Below, piece after piece: positions 40,004 through 51,307 of a stretch of 64,000 bases of DNA. The first letter of the stretch is position 1, and each line of letters opens with the position of its first letter. Below the pieces are notes generated by a model. That model was not told the origin of the DNA and made no database searches. It was given only the letters and a program-made list of their open reading frames with translations. Source of the DNA: an uncultured Mycoplasmatota bacterium (GTDB lineage Bacteria > Bacillota_I > Bacilli_A > RF39 > UBA660); assembly GCA_947649365.1 (NCBI GenBank), contig CANSRH010000002.1, forward strand, positions 24,414 to 88,413, read 5' to 3'. The position numbers and the translations under genes were made by a program.

Positions 40004-42070
40004 ATGAAAAAATTTACAAATTGGATAACTGAACATTGTGTACTAGTTGTAACACTTGCTTTTCTTTTACTAATACCCACAATAATAGGTTATTACAAAA
40101 CAAAAATCAATTATGACATCTTAGTCTATCTACCTAAGGATATCGAAACCATTCAAGGACAAAACATTTTAACAAATGAGTTTGGAATTGGGGCTTTCTC
40201 CTTTATCACAATAGAAAATAGCAGTACAAAAGATATCCTAACTTTAGAAAAGAAAATCCGTTCGATAGAAAAAGTGAACCTAGTCGTTAGCATTGCTGAT
40301 ATTACAGATACAATGTTTCCAAAAGAAATGCTACCAAATACTATTTTAGAAAAAGTCTACAAAGAAGATAAAACAATACTACTAGTCACCTTTGATGGTT
40401 CCACATCAGAAGAAACTACCATCAAAGCTGTAGATACACTACGCGAATTAGTAGAAGATGCCAATCGTATCAGTGGAATGACTGCCATGGTATTAGACAC
40501 CATGGAACTGAGTGAAAAAGAAATCATCGCCTATATAGGAATTGCCGTTCTTCTCTGTATCGTTGTTCTATTATTTGCAACAGATTCCTATTTAGTCCCT
40601 ATCTTCTTACTCGGAAATATTGGAATTGCTATACTCTACAACTTAGGTTCCAACTTATGCTTAGGAGAAATTTCATACATCACCAAAGCTATCACAGCAG
40701 TGTTACAACTTGGAGTTACCATGGACTTTTCTATATTCTTATACCATAAATACGAAATAGAAAAAAAGCAAGAACCAAATTCCAAAATCGCCATGCAAAA
40801 AGCCATTCATGCCACTTTTGTTTCTGTTGTAGGTTCTTCTCTTACTACCATTGCTGGTTTCCTAGCCCTATGCAGTATGGACTTAACTTTAGGACGTGAC
40901 ATTGGTATAGTGATGGCAAAAGGAGTTGTTTGTGGTCTTCTCTGTGTTCTTACTCTCTTCCCATGCCTTCTCCTAGTTTTTGAAAAAGGAATAGAAAAAA
41001 CCAAACACAAATCTTTCTTTCCTAAATTTAAAGGAATCCAAAACTTTGCTAGAAACCATTACAAAATCACAATCCTTATCTTCCTACTACTACTTTTTCC
41101 AGCCATTTACGGAAATAATCATTATAAAATCTATTACAAATTAGACGAATCCTTACCACAAGATTTACCCAGTACGATTGCAAACAAAAACCTAGCGGAA
41201 GATTTCCACATTGTATCACCAGAACTTATACTTCTAGATAAAGACCTAAAACAACAAGAAAGACACGAATTAACAGAAAAGTTAAAAAACATTGATGGCA
41301 TTGACCTTGTCTTATCTCCTGCCGAAATATTAAATTTTGGAATAACACCTACAATATTCCCAGAAGAAATAAACAAATTACTAGAAAATGACCAATACCA
41401 ACTGGTTTTACTAAACTCTACTTACGAAATTGCAAGTGACGAACTAAACCAACAAATCAGCGAAATAACAGATTTAGTAAAATCCTACGACGAAAAAGCA
41501 ATCATCGCAGGTGAAGGACCTCTTATGAAAGACTTAGTAACTATCGCCGACCATGACTTCAAAATGGTCAACTTCGCATCCATTGGAGTGATCTTCCTAC
41601 TTATGCTCATCGTCCTAAAATCATGCAGTTTGCCTTTCTTACTTATTTGTACCATTGAATTTGCAATATTTGGAAACATGGCAATTGCTTACTACACAAA
41701 CACAAACTTACCATTTATAGCATCCATCGTGGTCGGAACCATCCAACTTGGAGCCACAATCGACTATGCGATATTAATGTCAACCAAATACTTAGAAGAA
41801 AGAACAAAAGTAGTAGACAAACAAAAAGCCATGAAAACTACATTAGAAGCAACAGTTCCAGCTATTATTACTTCTGCGTTATGCTTCTTTGGAGCAACCT
41901 TTGGTGTAGCCTTATATTCCAAAATAGATATGATTGGTTCCATCTGTAACTTACTCTCACGTGGTTCCATCATTAGTATGGCTGTGGTCATTCTTTTACT
42001 CCCTGCTCTACTTCTAACATTTGATAAACTCATCTTAAAAACTACCAAAATAAAGAAAGAAGGAATTTAA
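40004..42070 (+). CDS. MMPL/RND-family exporter
   Basis: The 688-residue protein has the twelve-helix RND layout in two halves: a first helix (about 13-29), an outside loop (30-175), helices 2-6 (177-330), a seventh (about 350-368), a second loop and helices 8-12 (about 510-680). MMPL members export lipids, siderophores or other hydrophobic molecules, or mediate resistance. It is followed by a gene for a heptad-repeat secreted protein 1 nt after its stop, suggesting a joint envelope function. The ATG follows GGAGGAATT. Confidence 0.88.
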   Translation: MKKFTNWITEHCVLVVTLAFLLLIPTIIGYYKTKINYDILVYLPKDIETIQGQNILTNEFGIGAFSFITIENSSTKDILTLEKKIRSIEKVNLVVSIADITDTMFPKEMLPNTILEKVYKEDKTILLVTFDGSTSEETTIKAVDTLRELVEDANRISGMTAMVLDTMELSEKEIIAYIGIAVLLCIVVLLFATDSYLVPIFLLGNIGIAILYNLGSNLCLGEISYITKAITAVLQLGVTMDFSIFLYHKYEIEKKQEPNSKIAMQKAIHATFVSVVGSSLTTIAGFLALCSMDLTLGRDIGIVMAKGVVCGLLCVLTLFPCLLLVFEKGIEKTKHKSFFPKFKGIQNFARNHYKITILIFLLLLFPAIYGNNHYKIYYKLDESLPQDLPSTIANKNLAEDFHIVSPELILLDKDLKQQERHELTEKLKNIDGIDLVLSPAEILNFGITPTIFPEEINKLLENDQYQLVLLNSTYEIASDELNQQISEITDLVKSYDEKAIIAGEGPLMKDLVTIADHDFKMVNFASIGVIFLLMLIVLKSCSLPFLLICTIEFAIFGNMAIAYYTNTNLPFIASIVVGTIQLGATIDYAILMSTKYLEERTKVVDKQKAMKTTLEATVPAIITSALCFFGATFGVALYSKIDMIGSICNLLSRGSIISMAVVILLLPALLLTFDKLILKTTKIKKEGI

Positions 42071-42071
42071 T

Positions 42072-43622
42072 ATGAAAAAAAGAAAAATTATCTATCCTAT
42101 TTTACTAAGTGCCCTATTTGCATTTCCTTTTCAAGTAAAGGCATTAACAAAACAAGAAACCATTTATACCAACTTAGATAAATATGGAAACGTAAAACAA
42201 ATTTCTGTAACCAATCACTTATCCCATACAAGCAAAGAAGAAATAGAAGATTACACAAAATTAAATAATATCTTAAATATAAATGGAAAGGAAACCTATA
42301 CACTAAACGAAAACCGTTTGACTTGGAAAAGTGAAGGACAAGACATTTACTACCGAGGAGAAACAAAAAAAGAATTGCCCATAACAACTACAATAGAATA
42401 CTACTTAAATGGTGAAAAAATAAACCCCGAAGAAATCCTTAGAAAAAGCGGAAAAATAACAATCAAAATACAATTTCAAAAAAAACAAAAAACCCCTTTT
42501 GTCATCACGTTAGGAATGATTTTGAATAACGAAGAAAACAAAAATATTTCCATTACAAATGGAAAAATAATTGATAGTGGAACGCATTCAACCATGATTG
42601 CTCTTGCATCTCCTGGATTAGACAAAAATTTAGAACTACAAGAATTAAAAAGTTTAAATGAAATTACAATTTCCTATGAAACAACCAACTTTTCTACAAA
42701 AGAAATGTATATGGTGGCTACGCCAAAATTCCTAGAAGATGTAGACCTAAAAATATTTGATAAATTAAAGGCATTAGGAAACAATTTGAACAAATTAGAA
42801 GAAAGTGCCCATATTCTAGAAAAAGGAACCAAAGAATTAGAAACAGGTAGTCTATCTTTAGTAAAGGGAAGCAATGAAATAACTAAAAATTTAAAAACAG
42901 CTGTAGAAGCAATAAAAAAACTAGAAACTGGTTCCAAAACAATAGAACAAGAAATTGAAAAAACTAGAATACTATTAAACCAGGCAGCAGATAGCTTGAA
43001 AGATAGTAGTATCACAAATTCTATTGCCAGTTTATCTACATTAAAAACAAAAAACGAGACAGCCAAAAAATCACTCATTCAAAAATTAACTACAACAACA
43101 AATATGGACTACCAAACATTAATGACCTACTACCAAACAAATCTTGCACATTACCAAGGTAATGATACCAACGCACTAACATTAAAATCCAATTGCGAAC
43201 TCGTTCTTTTACTAGATGCTAACACAAAAGCCTATGATACATTATTAAACAAATTAACCCCTTTGTTAAAACAAATAGAAGAATTATCTAATTATCTTTC
43301 TAAAATCAATGAATTAAAGAAAGGCGTTACAGAATTAACAAATGGACTTTCTCAAGTAGAATCAGGTATGAACAAGTTATATGATGGAAGCAAAACCTTA
43401 ACAAATGGAATAGAAAGATTACATAAGGGAACAAATACTCTTGCAACAGGAATGAATTCCTTTAATAAAAAAGGAATCAATACTTTATCTCAATATGGAA
43501 AAAATTTAACTCGTATAGGAAGAAATGCCAATGAAAGCATCAACTTAAGTAAAGATTACAAAGGTTTTGCTACAAATAATGCAAACAATACGACTTTTGT
43601 TTATAAAATAGAGAAAAACTAA
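42072..43622 (+). CDS. Secreted heptad-repeat (LxxGxxxL) protein partner of the MMPL exporter
   Basis: The 516-residue protein has a signal peptide (1-24, VKA), a beta-rich N-terminal region, and a long helical middle with the YhgE/Pip-type heptads (LEKGTKELETGSLSLVKGS, LTNGLSQVESGMNKLYDGS, LTNGIERLHKGTNTLATG). Proteins with this repeat commonly go with MMPL transporters in Firmicutes, forming elongated coiled structures outside the membrane. There is no clear C-terminal anchor. It shares the operon with the MMPL gene. Confidence 0.8.
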   Translation: MKKRKIIYPILLSALFAFPFQVKALTKQETIYTNLDKYGNVKQISVTNHLSHTSKEEIEDYTKLNNILNINGKETYTLNENRLTWKSEGQDIYYRGETKKELPITTTIEYYLNGEKINPEEILRKSGKITIKIQFQKKQKTPFVITLGMILNNEENKNISITNGKIIDSGTHSTMIALASPGLDKNLELQELKSLNEITISYETTNFSTKEMYMVATPKFLEDVDLKIFDKLKALGNNLNKLEESAHILEKGTKELETGSLSLVKGSNEITKNLKTAVEAIKKLETGSKTIEQEIEKTRILLNQAADSLKDSSITNSIASLSTLKTKNETAKKSLIQKLTTTTNMDYQTLMTYYQTNLAHYQGNDTNALTLKSNCELVLLLDANTKAYDTLLNKLTPLLKQIEELSNYLSKINELKKGVTELTNGLSQVESGMNKLYDGSKTLTNGIERLHKGTNTLATGMNSFNKKGINTLSQYGKNLTRIGRNANESINLSKDYKGFATNNANNTTFVYKIEKN

Positions 43623-43637
43623 ATTTCTCTTTTTTTA
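43610..43637 (+). terminator. Terminator of the MMPL operon
   Basis: AGAGAAA/TTTCTCT stem spanning the stop codon, then seven T. Confidence 0.75.
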
Positions 43638-43640
43638 TTG

Positions 43641-43661
43641 AAAAAAGAGACCTAAGCCTCT
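43641..43661 (-). terminator. Terminator of the rpsO-pnp-DUF1653 operon
   Basis: AGAGGC/GTCTCT stem (one G-T pair) with T run on the minus strand, overlapping the end of the DUF1653 gene. Confidence 0.65.
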
Positions 43662-43873
43662 ATTTTTTCAAAACGATAGTCTTGAGTAACATCAGGATAT
43701 TTTTCTTTATCTACTTTGGACAAAAACATTTCCAAAGAACGAACCCAATGTTCACCATCATGTTCATAAACAACCATTTCTTCTAACGTTTCGCTATCTT
43801 TTGCTACGGTTAAAATAGTAACATCCATACCTTTAAAATGACGATACATTTCTCCTGCAATTGGTCTATTCAT
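43652..43873 (-). CDS. DUF1653 protein
   Basis: The 73-residue protein matches the DUF1653 pattern: a YRHFKG start, VYEHD and a W-x-R-x-x-E/P-x-x-x-F near the centre ([13 protein letters not shown]), an SH3-like small fold. The function is unknown. It overlaps the end of pnp by 8 nt (ATGAATAG), so it is translationally coupled. Confidence 0.82.
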   Translation of the reverse strand: MNRPIAGEMYRHFKGMDVTILTVAKDSETLEEMVVYEHDGEHWVRSLEMFLSKVDKEKYPDVTQDYRFEKIEA

Positions 43874-46055
43874 GTTTTTTACGTTCCTTTTTCTCTTTTT
43901 TCTTCTCTTCTTTTTCTTCCACTTTTTTCTTTGGTTTTGGCATGGCTTCCTTACGAGATAAATTTAAGCGGCCCCGATTATCATAACCTAAAGACTTCAC
44001 TACAATCTTATCTCCCACATGAAACAATTGACTTGGTTTTTCTACTCGTTCATGAGCAAGTTGAGAAACATGGACAAGTCCCTCACAACCATTCCATAAT
44101 TCTACAAAACAGCCAAAATCTTCTACTTTTACAATGGTTCCAGTATAGATTTCTCCATCCTCAACAACACGAACGCAATCCAATATCATTTCCTTTGTTT
44201 TAGCAATAATATCGAAATCCGTATGATAGATAATGACACGTCCATCTTCTTCCAAATCCACTTTAACAGCATCTTTATCATTCACGCTTGTTACATGACT
44301 TGATTCTAAAATAATTTTTGTAATCATTTCTCCCCCACGGCCAATAACATCTTTAATCTTCTCAGGATCAATTTTAAACGTTTCAATTTTTGGCGCATAA
44401 GGACTAAGTTCTTTACGTGGTTCCTTAATACAATCCACCATCACATCCAATATTTCCAAACGAGCTTTTTTTGCTTGAGCAAGAGCCTCTTTCAAAATAT
44501 CTTTTGTAACTCCCTTAATTTTAATATCCATTTGTAATGCACAAATTCCATCACGAGTTCCAGCCACTTTAAAATCCATATCTCCCATGTGGTCTTCTAA
44601 ACCTGCAATATCAGTCAAAATGGTATATTTTTTTCCATTGGTAATTAATCCCATAGCAATACCAGCAACTGGTTTTTTAATAGGAACTCCTGCTGCCATT
44701 AAAGAAAGACATCCACTACAAATTGTTGCTTGAGAACTTGAGCCATTGCTCTCTAGTATTTCACTTACCACTCGAATCGTATAAGGAAACTCTTCTTCAC
44801 TAGGAAGGACTTGAGCAAGTGCTCTTTCTCCTAAAGCTCCATGACCGATTTCTCTTCTTCCAGGAGAACCATATCTACCAGTTTCTCCAACAGAAAATTG
44901 AGGAAAATTATAATGAAGCATAAAACGTTTTGTATCCTCAATGCCAAGGCCATCCAAAATTTGATGTTCACCAATAGCACCCAACGTAGTTGTTGCAAGA
45001 CTCTGTGTTTCTCCTCTTGTAAAAAGAGCACTACCATGAGTTCTAGGAACCAAATCCACTTGGGCATCCAAATGTCTGATTTCATCCATTTTTCTTCCAT
45101 CCGGACGAATTTTTTTCTCTGTAATTAAACGACGAACTTCCTCTCCCTCTATCGCATCTACAACTTTTTTTACATCCTTTAAAAGTTGTTCAATATTTTC
45201 ATTTCCAGCATAAACCTCTGCAAAATTTTCCAAAGTAGAAGTTTTTATCTCTTCTATTTTTTCATAACTTTCTAACTTATCTTTAATTTGTATCGCACAA
45301 AGCATATCCTTTGTGGCATAACTACGAACAGCACTTTCGAGTTCCTCATCAATTTTTTGAACCACCAATTCTTTTTTAGCATTACCAATCTCTTCGATAA
45401 TTTTTGCTTGAAAATCACACAAAATTTTAATATGTTCATGCCCAAATAGTAAAGCCTCCAACATATCCTTTTCACTTAACTCTTGCGCTCCTGCTTCCAC
45501 CATACAAATAGCATCTTTTGTTCCAGCAACTGTTAAATTAAGACTACTATTTTCTAATTCTTCACACGTAGGATTAATAACAAATTGCTTTCCGATTTTA
45601 CCAACGACAACGCCAGCAACAGGTCCATCAAAAGGAATATCACTAATTCCTAAACACAAACTAGAACCAAACAAAGCAGCCATAATCGGTGAATTATCTT
45701 GGTCTACTGACAATACTGTATTAATCACTTGAATTTCATTTCGTAAATTCTCATCAAACATAGGTCGAATTGGACGATCAATAATACGTGCAGCGAGTGT
45801 TGCCTCATCCGTAGGTCTTCCCTCACGCTTAATAAATCCTCCAGGTATCTTTCCAACAGAATACAATTTTTCTTGATACAAAACCGTTAGTGGAAAAAAA
45901 TCAGCAGTAATTGTATTTTTTCCCATCACACAAACAGACAAAATAACCGTATCTCCATAACGAACCAAAACAGATCCATTCGCTTGTTTTGCTAACTCTC
46001 CTGTTTCAACAACTAACTTTCTTCCTAAAAAATCCAATTCGTATATCTTTTTCAT
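43866..46055 (-). CDS. pnp: Polyribonucleotide nucleotidyltransferase (PNPase)
   Basis: The ATG at 46055 has GGAGG 5 nt upstream. The 729-residue protein has two RNase PH domains (first half and about 310-540, with [20 protein letters not shown]), a KH domain ([17 protein letters not shown]) and an S1 domain ([20 protein letters not shown]), then a Lys/Glu-rich tail. It degrades RNA 3' to 5' with phosphate. It follows rpsO, the classic rpsO-pnp order. Confidence 0.97.
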   Translation of the reverse strand: MKKIYELDFLGRKLVVETGELAKQANGSVLVRYGDTVILSVCVMGKNTITADFFPLTVLYQEKLYSVGKIPGGFIKREGRPTDEATLAARIIDRPIRPMFDENLRNEIQVINTVLSVDQDNSPIMAALFGSSLCLGISDIPFDGPVAGVVVGKIGKQFVINPTCEELENSSLNLTVAGTKDAICMVEAGAQELSEKDMLEALLFGHEHIKILCDFQAKIIEEIGNAKKELVVQKIDEELESAVRSYATKDMLCAIQIKDKLESYEKIEEIKTSTLENFAEVYAGNENIEQLLKDVKKVVDAIEGEEVRRLITEKKIRPDGRKMDEIRHLDAQVDLVPRTHGSALFTRGETQSLATTTLGAIGEHQILDGLGIEDTKRFMLHYNFPQFSVGETGRYGSPGRREIGHGALGERALAQVLPSEEEFPYTIRVVSEILESNGSSSQATICSGCLSLMAAGVPIKKPVAGIAMGLITNGKKYTILTDIAGLEDHMGDMDFKVAGTRDGICALQMDIKIKGVTKDILKEALAQAKKARLEILDVMVDCIKEPRKELSPYAPKIETFKIDPEKIKDVIGRGGEMITKIILESSHVTSVNDKDAVKVDLEEDGRVIIYHTDFDIIAKTKEMILDCVRVVEDGEIYTGTIVKVEDFGCFVELWNGCEGLVHVSQLAHERVEKPSQLFHVGDKIVVKSLGYDNRGRLNLSRKEAMPKPKKKVEEKEEKKKEKKERKKHE

Positions 46056-46070
46056 AATTCCTCCAACAAT

Positions 46071-46100
46071 AAAAAAAGACACTTCAAAACCAAAGTGCCT
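46071..46100 (-). terminator. Hairpin/terminator between rpsO and pnp
   Basis: AGGCACTT-TGGTTTTG-AAGTGTCT with a T run on the minus strand, only about 15 nt before the pnp ribosome site. It probably attenuates read-through from rpsO to pnp, or is an RNA processing site as in other bacteria. Confidence 0.75.
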
Positions 46101-46369
46101 TATTTTCTTATATTTAATTTTTCGATTAAGTTTCTATATGCAACTACATCGTTTTCTTTTAAATAATCTAATAATTTTCTTCTCTTACCAACCATCATTA
46201 ATAGTCCTCTTTTAGAATGAAAATCATGAATATGAACTTTCAAATGTTCTGTCAAACTATTAATTTTTTTTGTTAAAATAGCAACTTGAACTTCTGTAGA
46301 ACCACAATCTTTTTCATTGTGACCAAACTCTTTAATAATAGCTGCCTTTTCTTCTTTAGTAATTGACAT
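46100..46369 (-). CDS. rpsO: 30S ribosomal protein S15
   Basis: The 89-residue protein matches S15 throughout: [53 protein letters not shown]. It binds 16S rRNA early in assembly. The ATG follows AAGGAGGAA. A promoter lies about 85 nt upstream. Confidence 0.98.
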   Translation of the reverse strand: MSITKEEKAAIIKEFGHNEKDCGSTEVQVAILTKKINSLTEHLKVHIHDFHSKRGLLMMVGKRRKLLDYLKENDVVAYRNLIEKLNIRK

Positions 46370-46452
46370 GTTTTTCCTCCTTTTTTAATAATCGGTTTAA
46401 ACTGAGTTAAAAAATAGAGGTACTTTTTAACCAAGAATAAACTTCCTTATTC

Positions 46453-46481
46453 ATTATATTATGGAATATGTAAAAAATCAA
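46453..46481 (-). promoter_or_regulatory. rpsO promoter
   Basis: TTGATT, 17 nt, TATAAT on the minus strand; it leaves a leader of about 75 nt before the rpsO ribosome site. The rest of the gap up to the truB terminator shows nothing further. Confidence 0.75.
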
Positions 46482-46567
46482 CCAAATTCTTAAGATAACA
46501 GAAAAACGAGCCCTGAATGAAAGGCATACCCTACAACACAAAGGATTTTAAAAATTATAGCTTAAAA

Positions 46568-46599
46568 TAAAAAAATCAGATGCTTTAAACATTCTGATT
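46568..46599 (-). terminator. Terminator of the rimP-truB operon
   Basis: AATCAGAATG pairs with CATCTGATT around TTTAAAG, then a long T-rich tail on the minus strand, right after the truB stop. Confidence 0.8.
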
Positions 46600-47438
46600 T
46601 ATAATTGAAAATAAGATTGATATACATTTTCTTTCTGTTCATAAATAGCAACAATCCTATTCTCATATTGCATAAACAAAAAAGAATCATTTTTATCTAA
46701 CTGTAAAGGAGCACCATTACTCACTTTTCTATATTCTTCCTCACTCAATTCATATTTAGGATAAGAAAACAAATCTTCCACTGTTAATAACTTGTAATCG
46801 CCCGCTTCTACATCCTGTAAAGTAAATGCATTATCAATTGTAAAATTTCCTTGCCTAGTTCTTGTCAAACTAGACATTGTCCCAAGAACACCCAATTGTT
46901 CTACAATATCTCGAATCAAGCTTCGAATATAAGTTCCTTTAGAAACAACAACTCGAAACTTAATTTCTCCAGTACGATTCTCCAAAAGTTCGATATCTTT
47001 GATTGTAATCTCACGTTTAGGTAGTAGTATCTCTTCTCCATTTCGTGCATATTCATACAACCTTTTCCCATGAACTTTTATAGCTGCATACTTAGGAACT
47101 TCTTGTACACTTGTTCCTAAAAAAGAATGCAAAGTGTGAATAAGTAGCTCGTTATCCACATCTCTAATCGTATTTTGTTCCAAAATTGTTCCTGTACTAT
47201 CTAAAGTATCTGTTCGAATACCTAGGCTAATGGTTGCTACATACTCCTTATCATAAGAAGTAATTTTATCAACAAGCTTCGTATATTTTCCCATACAAAC
47301 TACTAAAACTCCAGTAGCAATAGGATCAAGTGTTCCCGTATGCCCCATCTTTTTCATATGAAACGTTTGATTTAAAACATTAACAACATCTCGAGAAGTA
47401 AATCCCCGCTCCTTGTTAATAACTAAAACACCATTCAT
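46599..47438 (-). CDS. truB: tRNA pseudouridine-55 synthase
   Basis: The 279-residue enzyme makes psi55 in tRNA. The catalytic Asp is D38 in GHTGTLDPIATG; other motifs are KEYVATISLG and SKGTYIRSLIRDI. A small PUA-like C-terminus is present. It is the last gene of the rimP-nusA-rnpM-infB-rbfA-truB operon and starts at the stop of rbfA. Confidence 0.96.
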   Translation of the reverse strand: MNGVLVINKERGFTSRDVVNVLNQTFHMKKMGHTGTLDPIATGVLVVCMGKYTKLVDKITSYDKEYVATISLGIRTDTLDSTGTILEQNTIRDVDNELLIHTLHSFLGTSVQEVPKYAAIKVHGKRLYEYARNGEEILLPKREITIKDIELLENRTGEIKFRVVVSKGTYIRSLIRDIVEQLGVLGTMSSLTRTRQGNFTIDNAFTLQDVEAGDYKLLTVEDLFSYPKYELSEEEYRKVSNGAPLQLDKNDSFLFMQYENRIVAIYEQKENVYQSYFQL

Positions 47439-47780
47439 TTATTTTTCTTCTTTAATTTCCTTCAAAATCTTTTCAATCTTTTCTCCATAAGCAATAGATT
47501 CATCATAAACAAATTTCAATTTAGGAGTAGTACGTAAATCCATCTTTTCTGCAACATGCATACGGATAAAAGAAGAAGCTTCTTCCATTTCATACTCTAA
47601 TCTCTTATGATCAAGCTCACTCATACTCGTAAAATAGACTTTAGCAAAAGACAAATCGGGAGCAACTTCTGCCCCTGTAATCGATATGGTCTTCATTAAA
47701 TCATCTCTTGCTTCCTCCAGTAAAATTTCACTAATCACTCGAGTAAGCTCAGAGGCAATTCGTTTCGTTTTAATACTCAC
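47439..47780 (-). CDS. rbfA: Ribosome-binding factor A
   Basis: The 113-residue KH-like protein assists 30S maturation. Motifs: RIASELTRVISEIL, ITGAEVAPDLSFAKVYFTS and LRTTPKLKFVYDES. It starts with GTG directly after the infB stop; GAGGTGAAG within the infB end is its ribosome site. Confidence 0.95.
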   Translation of the reverse strand: MSIKTKRIASELTRVISEILLEEARDDLMKTISITGAEVAPDLSFAKVYFTSMSELDHKRLEYEMEEASSFIRMHVAEKMDLRTTPKLKFVYDESIAYGEKIEKILKEIKEEK

Positions 47781-49889
47781 TTAACGCTTCACCTCAACCA
47801 TCTCATACGCTTCAATAGTATCTCCCTCACGAATATCAATATAATTTTCTAAGGTAATACCACATTCAAAACCTTTTTTCACTTCTTTTACAGTATCCTT
47901 TTCTCTTTGAACACTAGCAATTTTTCCCTCATAAATAACGATACCATCTCGAATAAGTCTTGCAAGAGCACCATTTTTAATAACACCATCAACGACATAA
48001 GAACCTGCAATATTTCCCACTTTAGAAAATTTAAATATCTTACGAATCGTTGCAGTTCCAAGAGCGCTCTCTTCAAATTCAGGGTCTAACATTCCCTTCA
48101 TAGCAAGTTCCATCTCTTCAACAACTTTATAAATAATAGTATAAAGACGAATATCAACATTGTATTCTTTTGCTACTTCTTTTGTAATACTAGAAGGACT
48201 AACATTAAATCCAATAATAATCGCATTACTAGCATTGGCTAAAACAACATCACTTTCTGTAATCGTACCAATTCCACTACGAATAACAACGACTTTTACT
48301 CCCTCAACATCTATTTTTTCTAAAGCATTGCGAACAGCTTCTTCGCTACCTCTGACATCTGCTTTTAAAACAACATTAATCTCTTTTTGTCCTGCACTAA
48401 TCTTACTAAACAAATCATCCAAAGACATAGTTGTTTGTACATTTTTTGCATCTCTTTGCGCAGACTCTCTTCGACTCGCAATTGTCTTTGCTTCACTTTC
48501 CGTTTCAAAAGCCATAAATCGGTCCCCAGCACTTGGATTTCCAGACAAACCTGTAATTTCTACTGGAGTAGATGGCCCGGCGCTAACAATTGATTCTCCT
48601 AAATCATTTTTCATCGTCCGAATTTTACCAAAACAAGTACCAACCACCACAGGATCTCCTAAACGTAAGGTACCATTTTGAATAAGAAGAGAAGCAACTC
48701 CACCAACATTCTTATCTACTCTACTCTCTATCACAGAACCAACTGCATAACGATTAGGATTCGCTTTAAAATCACTCACTTCGCTGATTGTTTGAATCGT
48801 TTCTAGAAGTAAATCAATTCCATCACCAGTCACAGCTGAAATATCAACAAAAGGATATTCTCCACTCCATTCTTCTGGAGTAATACCTGCTTCACTCATT
48901 TCTTGACGAATACGTTCTTTATTTGCTTCTGGTTTATCAATCTTATTCACAGCAACAATAATAGGGACATTCGCAGCCTTAGCATGATCAATAGCTTCTT
49001 TGGTTTGAGGCATCACCCCATCATCTGCAGCAACAAGAATAATAACGATATCTGTAACACTTGCTCCCCGTGCTCTCATTTCTGTAAAAGCTGCATGTCC
49101 AGGAGTATCAATGAATGTAATCTTACTTCCTTTATGCTCCACTTGATAAGCACCGATATGTTGGGTAATTCCCCCAAACTCACTCAACACGACTTTAGAA
49201 TTTCGAATATAATCAAGTAAACTTGTTTTTCCATGATCAACGTGTCCCATAATAGTTACAACAGGAGGACGACCTACCAAATCTGCTTCATTATCAGAAA
49301 TCTCATACTCTTCAAAATTAGCAACATTTTGTGTTTCTTCCTTTTTAAGAGTCTTATTATAATCAACAGCAAGTAAAGATGCATTTTCAAAATCAATTGC
49401 CTGATTCAAATTCATCATCAAACCAAGGCCCATCAACTTTTTAATAAGCTCATTTGGACTAACTTCCATCGCCTCAGCAAGCTCTTTTACACTCATGTTT
49501 TCTTTATAAAGAACGACATTTTCATCCACCGTATTTGTCATCAACTTTTCTTTATGCTTGTACATTTCTTTACGTTTATTCATGTACTCTTCTTTACTAC
49601 TTGCAATTTGACTCTTCTTCTTTAATTTTTGTTTCTTCTCTGTATCATTTATCGCAGCGATATGGCTACTTGCCATAATGTCTTCAACCACTTCATCGAT
49701 ATCATCATTATCCTCTAAAGTTGCTTCTGTATCTGTACTAAGCAAACTAATGGCATTATCTAATATAATGACATCGTCATCAGAAAGCTCATCAGACGCA
49801 TTTTTCACTTCAATCCCTAGTTCACTCGCTTTTTTTAACACTTCTGCAACGGATAAATCTACACTACTTGCATATTCTCCTACATTCAT
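47781..49889 (-). CDS. infB: Translation initiation factor IF-2
   Basis: The 702-residue GTPase has a short acidic/basic N-terminus, an IF2N domain (about 131-182), G1 (GHVDHGKT, 215-222), DTPGH and NKID motifs, then domains II, III and the fMet-tRNA-binding domain IV. It is shorter than in Bacillus because the N-terminal linker is reduced. The start overlaps the rnpM stop (TAATG). Confidence 0.97.
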   Translation of the reverse strand: MNVGEYASSVDLSVAEVLKKASELGIEVKNASDELSDDDVIILDNAISLLSTDTEATLEDNDDIDEVVEDIMASSHIAAINDTEKKQKLKKKSQIASSKEEYMNKRKEMYKHKEKLMTNTVDENVVLYKENMSVKELAEAMEVSPNELIKKLMGLGLMMNLNQAIDFENASLLAVDYNKTLKKEETQNVANFEEYEISDNEADLVGRPPVVTIMGHVDHGKTSLLDYIRNSKVVLSEFGGITQHIGAYQVEHKGSKITFIDTPGHAAFTEMRARGASVTDIVIILVAADDGVMPQTKEAIDHAKAANVPIIVAVNKIDKPEANKERIRQEMSEAGITPEEWSGEYPFVDISAVTGDGIDLLLETIQTISEVSDFKANPNRYAVGSVIESRVDKNVGGVASLLIQNGTLRLGDPVVVGTCFGKIRTMKNDLGESIVSAGPSTPVEITGLSGNPSAGDRFMAFETESEAKTIASRRESAQRDAKNVQTTMSLDDLFSKISAGQKEINVVLKADVRGSEEAVRNALEKIDVEGVKVVVIRSGIGTITESDVVLANASNAIIIGFNVSPSSITKEVAKEYNVDIRLYTIIYKVVEEMELAMKGMLDPEFEESALGTATIRKIFKFSKVGNIAGSYVVDGVIKNGALARLIRDGIVIYEGKIASVQREKDTVKEVKKGFECGITLENYIDIREGDTIEAYEMVEVKR

Positions 49890-50164
49890 TATGCTTCACC
49901 ATCCTCTTCTATAGTTCTTAACATTTCATCATACAACTCTTCAGGAATACTTACTTCTAACGTTCTATCCAATAGTTTATTCTTTCGAGCTTTATTTATA
50001 ACTTCACACTCTTTTTTTAGATAGGCGCCTTTGCCGTTTTGTTTTCCAGTTGTATCAATGGTAATCGTTCCCTCTGGTGTTCGAACAATACGTAATAATT
50101 CTCTTTTTTCAAAACGCTCTCTTGTTACAACACACATTCGTAAAGGTATCTTTTTTTGTTTCAA
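49889..50164 (-). CDS. rnpM: YlxR/RnpM RNA-binding protein
   Basis: The start is a TTG at 50164 with AGGAG 8 nt upstream; a GTG nine bases earlier is part of that site. The 91-residue protein has the YlxR pattern RMCVVTRERFEKRELLRIVRTPEG and GRGAYL-like GKGAYLKKECE. In B. subtilis RnpM binds RNase P RNA and modulates its activity. It lies between nusA and infB as in most Firmicutes; the usual L7Ae-like gene next to it is absent. Confidence 0.88.
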   Translation of the reverse strand: MKQKKIPLRMCVVTRERFEKRELLRIVRTPEGTITIDTTGKQNGKGAYLKKECEVINKARKNKLLDRTLEVSIPEELYDEMLRTIEEDGEA

Positions 50165-50185
50165 AAAGATCACTCCTTTCTTTAT

Positions 50186-51307
50186 TTACTCTGTCTTATT
50201 TCCTTCTTCATTAATCTGAGATAAAGTTTTCACTTCAATTTTGTACTTCGTAAGACGACTAGCAAGTTTCACATTGCTTCCTTTTTTTCCAATCGCTAAA
50301 CTTAAATTTTCATCATTCACAATAGCAAGAGCTTCTTTTTTCATCGGATCTAAAATATTGACAATCACGTCTTTGGCTGGACTTAAAGCATTTTTTATAA
50401 ACTCTGCTGGATCTTCACTATACAAAACCAAATCAACTCGTTCTCCATTAAGTTCTTTTAAAATACTTCCAATTCGACTTCCTCTCTCTCCGATACAAGC
50501 ACCGATAGGATCAATCTTCTCATTCGTTGAATAAACAGCTACTTTACTACGAATCCCTGGTTCACGAACACAAGCATAGAGTAAAATACTTCCATCCACA
50601 AGTTCTGGAATCTCTGTTTCAAACAAACGTCTTACAAAACCATAATGTTTACGACTACAAAGAATAAGTGGTCCTTTTGTTGTAGCTTCCACTTTAGAAA
50701 GATACACTTTAATACTAGAACCCATCGTAACAACTTCATCAGGAATCATCTCAGTTTTTGGTAAAATACCTCTTGTTCTACCCAAATCCACATAATAATT
50801 CTTAGCATCTTCCATAGCAAGCATACCAACCATCATTTCGCCTTCCTTGTCTTGGAATTCTGAAATAATACTATTTCTTTCCGCTTCACGAATTTTTTGA
50901 TTAATCACTTGTTTGGCTGTTGAGGTTGCAACTCGACCAAAATCTTTTGGAGTTACTTCACGTTCAATCGTCTCTCCAACAGTGATACCTGGAACCAATT
51001 CTTGAGCATCCTCAAGTAAAATTTGGGCATCTTCATTAATCTCTGGTGGAATGCGAGTAATATTTCCTTCATCATCCACTTCTTCCGTTCCATCGTCATA
51101 ATCCTCTACAACAACCAAATAAGAAATAACTTTAATTTCACCAGTCTCTGGATTAATGTCTACTCGAACATTGGTCTTCGAATCAAAATTCTTTTTATAT
51201 GCCGTTGTCAAAGCAAGTTCCATCGCCTCTATAACAAGGTCACGACTGATATTTTTTTCTTCTACAATATAATCCAATGCTTTTAAAAATGCCTTTGCAT
51301 CCATCAT
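50186..51307 (-). CDS. nusA: Transcription termination/antitermination factor NusA
   Basis: The 373-residue protein has the N-terminal RNA-polymerase-binding domain (1-130), an S1 domain (about 135-200, MVGMLAMEDAKNYYVDLGRTRGILP) and two KH domains (VREPGIRSKVAVYS...IGACIGERGSRIGSI, and LAIGKKGSNVKLASRLT). Length fits Gram-positive NusA without acidic repeats. It overlaps rimP by 4 nt. Confidence 0.97.
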   Translation of the reverse strand: MMDAKAFLKALDYIVEEKNISRDLVIEAMELALTTAYKKNFDSKTNVRVDINPETGEIKVISYLVVVEDYDDGTEEVDDEGNITRIPPEINEDAQILLEDAQELVPGITVGETIEREVTPKDFGRVATSTAKQVINQKIREAERNSIISEFQDKEGEMMVGMLAMEDAKNYYVDLGRTRGILPKTEMIPDEVVTMGSSIKVYLSKVEATTKGPLILCSRKHYGFVRRLFETEIPELVDGSILLYACVREPGIRSKVAVYSTNEKIDPIGACIGERGSRIGSILKELNGERVDLVLYSEDPAEFIKNALSPAKDVIVNILDPMKKEALAIVNDENLSLAIGKKGSNVKLASRLTKYKIEVKTLSQINEEGNKTE

